Positions 1 to 5,022 of a stretch of DNA of 6,440 nucleotides are shown here, one piece after another. The position numbers and the translations under genes were made by a program. Position 1 is the first letter of the stretch. Each line of letters starts with the position of its first letter. The stretch is taken from positions 1-6,440 of the forward strand of contig SKQZ01000399.1 of assembly GCA_007118765.1 (NCBI GenBank), in the 5' to 3' direction. The DNA comes from Candidatus Hydrogenedentota bacterium. GTDB taxonomy: Bacteria > Hydrogenedentota > Hydrogenedentia > Hydrogenedentales > CAITNO01. The notes below the pieces were generated by a model, which saw only the letters and a list, made by a program, of their open reading frames with translations, did not search any database and was not told the DNA's origin.

Positions 1-957
1 CTCCGGATCGCCCGCAAACACCACAACACGGTATTTGAGGTTTACCGACTCGCCCGCAGGCAATTGCCAGGGTTCTTCAATCCATTGGAACGGCATGGGC
101 GACATGAACCCGTAATCGCGGGTAAACCACGGACAGGGCTCCCACGGATTTTCCGGGTGATCGAACAGGGCAATCCCCTCAACCGGCTCTCCCTTGGCCC
201 TTTCACGTTTGCCATAAAAGGCGCACCAGCGCGCAGGTTCGCCATAGGTGTTTTCCTCGCCCACATTGCCCTCGCTGGACACAAGCGTACCGCCGCCCCA
301 AGTCGAAATATCGGGTGCGCAGCGAATGGAAAACAATGCGTGATTGGTACGGGTCACCGTGACATCCTCCACGGCATTCCATTTGATTTCTACGTCCATT
401 ATCCAGCGTTGCGGCATTTGAAGGCTGATTTCAAACCGACGTTCGTCGGTCATCTGCACCGCCTCGCCGGGTACGGCCCATTCACAGGCATCTGTAATAA
501 CCGCCGACGTCTCGGAGGTCTGCTCCACACGCGGGCCCGTGGAAACAATCTGCCCCCGATCCAATCCCTGTTGCCAAAAATTGGCGCGGTTGAGGCGGTC
601 GCATGAAAAATAAAGCGAGCGATGGTGTGGCCAGGGCAACGCTGTTTCAGCCGTCATTGACAGTCCCGACACAGGGCCGGCCAGCGGATAGAAGTAGGGA
701 TACTTCTGTTTCGGATGGGCGCGATAGCTGGTAAGCACTTCGTTGTTCCAACGCAACCAGACATGGGGACCGCGCACCTCGCCGCCGATCTCCGCTTCGT
801 GATAAATCGTCAGGTTCTCTGCGCCGTCGGGCGGTTGTTGTTGCCCGAAGGCGACGCGGCTCAACAGGCCCGCGCCCGCAGGCGCCGCGACCATGGCCAT
901 ACTGTTTCGGAAAAAGCGCCGACGCGATACTCCGGAATTGTTGTGTGTTTTGTCCAT
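1..957 (-). CDS. DUF6807 (PmoA-family) protein with Tat signal, C-terminus cut by window edge
   Basis: The reading frame is open for 319 codons from ATG at 957 to the window edge, so the C-terminus is missing. The N-terminus has a twin-arginine signal: S11-RRRFFR with a following hydrophobic stretch (about residues 19-37) ending near VAFG|Q, so export of a folded protein to the periplasm is likely. The mature part matches my recollection of the DUF6807 family (formerly 'methane oxygenase PmoA', PF14100): YPYFYPLAGPVSG at 86-98, then the hallmark HHRSLYFSCDRLNRANFW at 111-128. The family has no established reaction. The PmoA name comes from an old annotation, and this is not the membrane subunit of particulate methane monooxygenase. 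Such proteins are common in carbohydrate-degrading PVC-type bacteria. The gene is divergent from the GHMP kinase, which suggests shared regulation. The start is supported by a strong Shine-Dalgarno sequence 8 nt upstream. Family call is firm; function is unknown. Confidence 0.88.
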   Translation of the reverse strand, partial: MDKTHNNSGVSRRRFFRNSMAMVAAPAGAGLLSRVAFGQQQPPDGAENLTIYHEAEIGGEVRGPHVWLRWNNEVLTSYRAHPKQKYPYFYPLAGPVSGLSMTAETALPWPHHRSLYFSCDRLNRANFWQQGLDRGQIVSTGPRVEQTSETSAVITDACEWAVPGEAVQMTDERRFEISLQMPQRWIMDVEIKWNAVEDVTVTRTNHALFSIRCAPDISTWGGGTLVSSEGNVGEENTYGEPARWCAFYGKRERAKGEPVEGIALFDHPENPWEPCPWFTRDYGFMSPMPFQWIEEPWQLPAGESVNLKYRVVVFAGDPE

Positions 958-964
958 AACGTAG

Positions 965-972
965 TCTCCTTT
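965..972 (-). promoter_or_regulatory. Shine-Dalgarno site for the DUF6807 gene
   Basis: On the minus strand the sequence reads AAAGGAGA, with 8 nt between GGAG and the ATG at 957. It is the strongest ribosome binding site in the window and fixes the start that gives a complete Tat signal peptide. Confidence 0.8.
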
Positions 973-995
973 AATGTTGTTGCCGGATCAAGTAC

Positions 996-1025
996 ACTAT
1001 ACCGACAACGACGGCTTCAGGTAAA
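996..1025 (-). promoter_or_regulatory. Candidate sigma-70-type promoter of the DUF6807 gene
   Basis: On the minus strand a -35-like TTTACC (plus 1020-1025, 4 of 6 consensus bases) is followed after 18 nt by a -10-like TATAGT (plus 996-1001, 5 of 6). A start site a few bases downstream would leave a leader of about 30 nt carrying the strong Shine-Dalgarno site. The -35 element overlaps the first copy of the direct repeat at 1021-1039, so a protein bound there could block or alter this promoter. Seen by eye only; no transcript data. Confidence 0.5.
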
Positions 1026-1039
1026 GATTCACCGCAACA
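1021..1039 (+). repeat. Imperfect direct repeat, copy 1
   Basis: The sequence is GTAAAGATTCACCGCAACA. A near copy lies about 205 bp away at 1226-1246, next to the other divergent gene. This copy overlaps the -35 element of the DUF6807 promoter candidate. A shared operator is possible, but chance similarity is not excluded. Confidence 0.4.
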
Positions 1040-1175
1040 TTGGACGAAGCCGCAAACAACAACACGCGCCGGGCACGATTGAAAACGAATTAACCCGGAT
1101 ATTTCATCAGGTTTTGTCGTGAGCCTGTGAAGATTGCGCCAGAGCAGGTGTTTTGCGCAGGTCGCCGGCTGACAG

Positions 1176-1189
1176 CGTGTTATTACACG
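1176..1189. promoter_or_regulatory. Short inverted repeat, possible operator
   Basis: CGTGT-TATT-ACACG has perfect 5-bp arms around a 4-nt centre, about 75 bp upstream of the kinase start. The arms are short, so this is only a weak candidate for a regulator site. Confidence 0.2.
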
Positions 1190-1225
1190 TCGAAGTCGGC
1201 GGGCAAGCAAAGTGCCTGATATGGC

Positions 1226-1246
1226 GTAAGATTCACAGACGCAACA
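1226..1246 (+). repeat. Imperfect direct repeat, copy 2
   Basis: This copy differs from the one at 1021-1039 by lacking one A in the leading GTAAA and by an AGA inserted between GATTCAC and CGCAACA. It sits 15 bp upstream of the kinase start codon. It also holds one arm of an inverted repeat, TTCACA (1232-1237) with TGTGAA (1254-1259), so it may be a regulator site or a leader structure near the kinase ribosome binding region. Confidence 0.4.
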
Positions 1247-1261
1247 GAAATCTTGTGAAAT

Positions 1262-2977
1262 ATGCGGGTTAAAACATCTGGGTTAAATCAAGCAGCCATG
1301 ACACGATCTCAGGAAAAACCGGTTTCACAGTGGCGTTCAATTCTGGCGCAACCTGAAACATTGCCGCTGTTGGGCGAATTATACGGCACGGATGCGGGCG
1401 TACTGCACATGCGCACCGCGCTGATTCAGCAGACGCTTCAAGCGTTTCAGGAGCGTTTCGGCGATGTACCGGCACGTGTGTTTCGCGCACCGGGCAGGAT
1501 TAATCTGCGCGGCATGCATGTGGACACGCACGGCGGTTTCTTGAACCTGATGACACACCACCGCGAGACAATTCTGGTGGCCGCACCGACCAACGGCACA
1601 ACAAATAGCCTGGCCAACGTTAATCCGGATTTCGCTGACGTCTCTTTTGACTTGGAACAAGAACGACAGGACATTGAGCCGGGATGCGATTGGTGGAATG
1701 TCATCGCCAATCCCGCGGTAGCGGCACGTGCGAACAAACGCAACGCATCCTCGGAAACCGCCTGGAGCAACTATTGCATCGGCGCCGCGCTGCGCATTGC
1801 GCACGCTCATCCGCACACGCCGTTCCGGGGGTTAAACATCATGGTCAACAGCGATTTGCCACGCGGCGCGGCGTTAAGCTCGTCCGCAGCCTTGAGCGTA
1901 GCCTCGTTGCTGGCTTACAGCGACTGCAATGCCATGGCGCTTACACCGGAACAAACCATCGCCTTTGAACAGGATGTGGAATGGTATGCCGGAGCGCGGG
2001 TGGGCATGAGCGATCAGACCGCCATCCTGCTCGGACAAGCGGGGCGCATACTGCATATTGCCGTGTTTTCCAAGGACTTTCGTCTCGATGGCGCACGGTA
2101 TGTGCCCTTTCCGGAGGCGCTTGACCTATTGGTGGTGCATTCCCATACGAAACGGCGGTTGAGCGGGGCGCAACGGCTGCAATATACGTTGAACCGCTTT
2201 GCCTATTCCATGGCGCTCACCGTGTTGCAAGCCGAGTTGATGCGTTCGGGATGGACTTCAGCAGAAGCGCAACACATGGACCGGCTGTCACGCATCACAC
2301 CGGAGACATTGGGCGGTATAGAGGCCGTGTACGATATTTTGCGACGTATCCCGCTGCACATAGACCTTGAAACCTTGCGCAAGCAATACGCCCCTACCGG
2401 CCTTGATGAGGAGTACGCGCGTTACTTTGGCGATATGCCGACAAGTGACCAGCCGAAACAAATCCCCCTACGCGGACCGCTTATGTTCGGCATTGCCGAG
2501 TCTGAACGAGCGCGCCTTTTTCCCGAGGCGCTGGCTTCGGGCGATTATGCGCGGGCAGGAGCATTTATGACCGCCGGCCACAACGGCGACCGTGTGCAAA
2601 ATGCTGACGGCACGCCTTATTCCGCGGACATCAGCGATGCGGCATTGGAGGCGCTGGCCGGGAACAAGGCGCCCCTCCCGTTGCAACCGGGGGCATACGG
2701 CGCAAGCAGCCCGGCCCTGGACGCGCTGGTTGATGCTGCGCTGGATGCGGGCGCATTGGGCGCATGCCTCACGGGTGCGGGCATTGCGGGGGCCGTGCTG
2801 GCATTATGTCGCCACGCCGATGCCACGGCCGTGCGCCGCGCATGGCGTCGTCTGTTGCAAAGCGATGCCTACGCGGAACGCGCCCACCTGCCGGCGCCTC
2901 TGGATGCAGAAACGGCGGCACAGGCCATAACCGCCAACCATTCCGTGGGCGGCGCAAGCGCGCTGTGTCTGCCCTGA
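1262..2977 (+). CDS. Galactokinase-like GHMP sugar kinase, long variant form
   Basis: This 571-residue protein should phosphorylate a sugar at C1 with ATP in the cytoplasm. All galactokinase landmarks are visible in order: motif 1 APGRINLRGMHVDTHGG at 76-92; WSNY at 168-171; motif 2, the ATP phosphate-binding loop LPRGAALSSSAAL at 199-211; catalytic-base region GMSDQ with Asp251; a helix with Y308 and R312; and motif 3 CLTGAGIAGAVLAL at 502-515. In motif 1 galactokinases have GEHTDY; here it is GMHVDT, so the sugar-contacting Glu is Met85 while His86 and Asp88 remain. At 571 residues it is well above the usual 350-450, with about 60 extra residues before motif 1 and inserted sequence around 335-405. 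The substrate may therefore not be galactose. Neither the ATG at 1262 nor the in-frame ATG at 1298 (MTRSQEK) has a clear Shine-Dalgarno, so the start is uncertain by 12 codons. Kinase family is firm; substrate is open. Confidence 0.88.
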   Translation: MRVKTSGLNQAAMTRSQEKPVSQWRSILAQPETLPLLGELYGTDAGVLHMRTALIQQTLQAFQERFGDVPARVFRAPGRINLRGMHVDTHGGFLNLMTHHRETILVAAPTNGTTNSLANVNPDFADVSFDLEQERQDIEPGCDWWNVIANPAVAARANKRNASSETAWSNYCIGAALRIAHAHPHTPFRGLNIMVNSDLPRGAALSSSAALSVASLLAYSDCNAMALTPEQTIAFEQDVEWYAGARVGMSDQTAILLGQAGRILHIAVFSKDFRLDGARYVPFPEALDLLVVHSHTKRRLSGAQRLQYTLNRFAYSMALTVLQAELMRSGWTSAEAQHMDRLSRITPETLGGIEAVYDILRRIPLHIDLETLRKQYAPTGLDEEYARYFGDMPTSDQPKQIPLRGPLMFGIAESERARLFPEALASGDYARAGAFMTAGHNGDRVQNADGTPYSADISDAALEALAGNKAPLPLQPGAYGASSPALDALVDAALDAGALGACLTGAGIAGAVLALCRHADATAVRRAWRRLLQSDAYAERAHLPAPLDAETAAQAITANHSVGGASALCLP

Positions 2978-2993
2978 CCCGCAGGTTTCACCC

Positions 2994-3005
2994 GCGCCAT
3001 GGCGC
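2994..3005. other. Perfect 12-bp palindrome between convergent genes
   Basis: GCGCCATGGCGC lies in the 42-bp gap between the stop codons of the kinase and the acetyltransferase. RNA from either strand could form a small GCGC/GCGC hairpin. No T-tract follows on either strand, so it is not a standard intrinsic terminator, though it is the only termination-like structure here. Confidence 0.25.
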
Positions 3006-3019
3006 AGCGTTCTCTCCGC

Positions 3020-3631
3020 TCATCTTGCAACAGGGGCGCGACGCAGGGAATACACCGTGATATCCGTGCAGGGCATGGGGCTGTCATGAAACAGTGAAAA
3101 CCCAAACCGCTCATAGAAGTGCACGTTGCCGCTGCTGTGGGTGTTCACGAAACAGGGGATTCCGTCGGCATCGGCTTTTTGCAGAACAGGCGTCAACAAA
3201 ATGCGGGCAATCCCTTTTCGGTGATGCTCCGGCGCCACGCCGAGGGTGTCAATGATCCAGTGCGGTTCTTTTACAAATCGTTTCATCCGTGCCGTGGCGT
3301 CCAGATGCGTAATAAGGCCGCGCACCTGTTCACAGGGATTCAGGCGAATCGCCGCAGACAGGAACCCGGCGCGTATCTCTTCGCCAATGCCGACATTATA
3401 GCCGCAATCGGGAGCATGCCACAGCACGGCGCCGGCGAGTTCCGGGGTGGTGTAGACATGGTTGCGCTTGATCATGACACGCAGCCACCGCGTAAAAATC
3501 CAGCGCATCTTGCGCAGACGCGCTTCCCGCGTGCGAAATATATAGCAGCAGACCGGGTCCGTGACAAAGGCACGCGACAAGGCATCCCCCAGCACATCAC
3601 ACTGTTCCACCTGCGCCAAGATCGCTTCCAT
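3020..3631 (-). CDS. GNAT-family N-acetyltransferase
   Basis: From ATG at 3631 the product has 203 residues, a normal length for a single GNAT domain, which transfers an acetyl group from acetyl-CoA to an amine. The acetyl-CoA binding region is WIIDTLGVAPEHHRKGIA at 125-142: a beta strand followed by the pyrophosphate loop H-R-K-G-I-A, where the usual first Gln/Arg is His. The family's C-terminal signature NVHFYERFGF is at 169-178. The N-terminal part (AFVTDPVCCYIF at 21-32, then LAGAVLWHAP near 65-74) resembles the group often annotated as puromycin acetyltransferase-like; the substrate cannot be told from sequence. The frame is open up to a TTG at 3709, but the ATG at 3631 has an AAGGA 10 nt upstream and starts directly at the domain. 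It is convergent with the kinase gene and divergent from the nuclease gene, so probably its own unit. Confidence 0.85.
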   Translation of the reverse strand: MEAILAQVEQCDVLGDALSRAFVTDPVCCYIFRTREARLRKMRWIFTRWLRVMIKRNHVYTTPELAGAVLWHAPDCGYNVGIGEEIRAGFLSAAIRLNPCEQVRGLITHLDATARMKRFVKEPHWIIDTLGVAPEHHRKGIARILLTPVLQKADADGIPCFVNTHSSGNVHFYERFGFSLFHDSPMPCTDITVYSLRRAPVAR

Positions 3632-3843
3632 AGACCCGTAATCCTTGTGTTGCAACCGATGGTCATGCCGCCCCATCCGCCGAGACAAACCGCTGTCTAC
3701 AATCGCCAATACCTTGATCCCGACCGGCGAATATGCATAAACTTGGAATTCGCGCCGAAATTTGACACACTATACCGGCGATGGCGTCTCATTTCATTTG
3801 GGGAAGAGGCGACGCATTCTTGTGTTACAAGCAGTATTGTACT
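3632..3843. promoter_or_regulatory. Divergent intergenic region with a -10-like element for the GNAT gene
   Basis: On the minus strand TATAGT (plus 3769-3774) matches a -10 element in 5 of 6 bases. It lies within ACACTATACCG (3767-3777), the same 11 bases found at the DUF6807 promoter (994-1004), in the same orientation to its gene. No good -35 is seen upstream of it. A start there would give a long leader of about 130 nt before the ATG at 3631. On the plus strand a perfect TTGACA at 3762-3767 could be a -35 for the nuclease gene, but the best -10 (TCTCAT at 3787-3792, 19 nt away) is poor. Confidence 0.3.
3642..3646 (-). promoter_or_regulatory. Shine-Dalgarno site choosing the GNAT start
   Basis: AAGGA on the minus strand, 10 nt before the ATG at 3631. 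The upstream alternatives (ATG at 3676 and TTG at 3709) have no comparable site at a workable distance, so this site favours the shorter protein. Confidence 0.5.
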
Positions 3844-5022
3844 ATGAAACGTATCCGGATTTTACATACAGCCGACCTGCACCTGGACGCTTCTTTTGCG
3901 GCGCTGGGGGTAAACGGCCGCACCGGCAATGAATTGCGCAGAGCGCAGCGCCATGTTTTTACCCGCATGCTTGAACGGGCCCGTGACTGGCCCGCCGACT
4001 TGGTGCTAATCGCGGGGGATCTGTTTGACAATGCCACAACACGCGACGAAACCGCGGCATTTGTCGCCGACGCCTTGGAGCAACTGGCGCCCATCCCGGT
4101 GTATATCGCGCCGGGAAACCGCGACCCCTACACCCAGGATTCCCCGTATGCCCTTTCCTTATGGCCGGACAATGTGACCGTTTTCGAGCCCGGCAACTGG
4201 CAACGCATAGACCATGCCGTGCTGCCGCTGGCCATTCACGGCATCGGCTGTGATGGCTCGGACGATTCCGGCGCGTGGTTTAACGAACTGCGCGTGGAAG
4301 CGGATGGGCGGGTACACCTGGCACTGGCCCACGGAACCGAGCGCGCCCATCAACCGCCGGACAGCAAATGCTTCGCGCCCTTCGACGCTGCCGCCATCGC
4401 ACACGACAATCTGGCCTATGCCGCGTTGGGACATTTTCACACCGGCGTTATCGTGGCGGAGAACGATACCACCGTCATCGGGTATCCCGGTTCGCCGCAG
4501 GGGCGCTCATTTAAGGAGCACGGCAAAAGAAGTTTCCTCGAAGTTGTTATTGAACACAATGACGTGGGCGCGCCAAAGGTGCAGACAACCCCCATTTCCT
4601 GTGCCCATATTCTGTTTGAACGCTATACATGCGCGCTCAAAGTCGGTCAAGACCCACAGCAGGCAGTGGAACAGTTGGCCAAGAGCATTGACGGTGATCC
4701 GGCGCAAATGGCCGTGCATCTGCGCGCCATAGGCGTATTGCCGCCGCCCATATACCCGTATATTGACGCATTGCATGCCGCAGCGCAGTCCCATTTCTTT
4801 CATGTGGAGGTGGAGAATGCCGTGGAGGCGCTGGAGGGTCCGCCGCTGTTTGCCGGACAACGTACATGCCTGTCACAGTTCAATGAAATGATGGCGGCGC
4901 GCATGGCGGATGCCACGGATGCGGAAACCGGCCGCTTTGAAGCCTACGCCCGAGACCTCGGCCTGAAGGCATGCCGCAGCAATGCGTTGCCGAAACATAC
5001 CGCCACGGATCCCCTGTCATGA
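3844..5022 (+). CDS. Mre11/SbcD/YhaO-type DNA repair metallophosphoesterase with variant motif III
   Basis: The 392-residue product has the calcineurin-like phosphoesterase fold of Mre11/SbcD nucleases, closest in layout to Bacillus YhaO. Visible motifs: I, D11-L-H13 in LHTADLHLD; II, GDLFD at 58-62; III, GNRD at 91-94; IV, LAHG at 161-164; V, GHFH at 196-199; then a YPGSPQGRSFKE stretch at 214-225 typical of the family. These residues normally bind two Mn ions and cleave DNA ends. Motif III should be GNHD; the His that is essential for Mre11 nuclease activity is Arg93 here (codon CGC; CAC would restore it). The other metal ligands are kept. The C-terminal region after about 250 would contact the ATPase partner. 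The frame reaches an ATG at 3781, but family proteins begin as MKRIRILHTADLHL does, so 3844 is chosen although it lacks a Shine-Dalgarno. Its stop overlaps the next start by ATGA, implying translational coupling. Confidence 0.87.
   Translation: MKRIRILHTADLHLDASFAALGVNGRTGNELRRAQRHVFTRMLERARDWPADLVLIAGDLFDNATTRDETAAFVADALEQLAPIPVYIAPGNRDPYTQDSPYALSLWPDNVTVFEPGNWQRIDHAVLPLAIHGIGCDGSDDSGAWFNELRVEADGRVHLALAHGTERAHQPPDSKCFAPFDAAAIAHDNLAYAALGHFHTGVIVAENDTTVIGYPGSPQGRSFKEHGKRSFLEVVIEHNDVGAPKVQTTPISCAHILFERYTCALKVGQDPQQAVEQLAKSIDGDPAQMAVHLRAIGVLPPPIYPYIDALHAAAQSHFFHVEVENAVEALEGPPLFAGQRTCLSQFNEMMAARMADATDAETGRFEAYARDLGLKACRSNALPKHTATDPLS

Larger units (their letters stand above)
958..1261. other. Divergent intergenic region, no gene seen
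   Basis: This 304-bp stretch separates two divergent genes. Short open frames on both strands here look like neither a known protein nor a codon-biased gene. Its left third holds the ribosome binding site and promoter of the DUF6807 gene. The right part holds no convincing -35/-10 pair for the kinase: a CTGACA at 1169-1174 has no -10 at the right distance, and TAAGAT at 1227-1232 has no -35. The region also holds a short inverted repeat (1176-1189) and two copies of an imperfect direct repeat (1021-1039 and 1226-1246). It is the natural place for control of both genes. Confidence 0.6.

Noticed and set aside
64..606. A 180-codon open frame on the plus strand
   Set aside because: It lies wholly opposite the DUF6807 gene, whose minus-strand translation carries a Tat signal and a family motif; the plus-strand translation resembles nothing I recognise.
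1..957. Particulate methane monooxygenase subunit (pmoA)
   Set aside because: The 'PmoA' label of this family is a historical annotation; the protein has a Tat signal and no series of membrane helices, unlike the true methane monooxygenase subunit.
1379..1816. A 145-codon minus-strand open frame inside the kinase gene
   Set aside because: It is antisense to kinase motif 1 and surrounding conserved sequence, is rich in Arg and Cys as expected of a shadow of a high-GC gene, and has no family match by eye.
3781..3843. An upstream ATG that would add 21 residues to the nuclease
   Set aside because: The added residues have no place in the family, whose members start just before the DLH motif as at 3844, and no ribosome binding site precedes 3781.
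3119..3847. A 242-codon plus-strand open frame opposite the GNAT gene
   Set aside because: The minus strand encodes clear GNAT motifs over the same stretch; the plus-strand translation has no recognisable domain.
4971..5018. An in-frame ATG 48 bp upstream of the chosen coiled-coil gene start
   Set aside because: It would add 16 residues inside the nuclease gene without adding a P-loop, and its GAAGG is too close to the start codon; the ATGA overlap at 5019 is the more usual arrangement.
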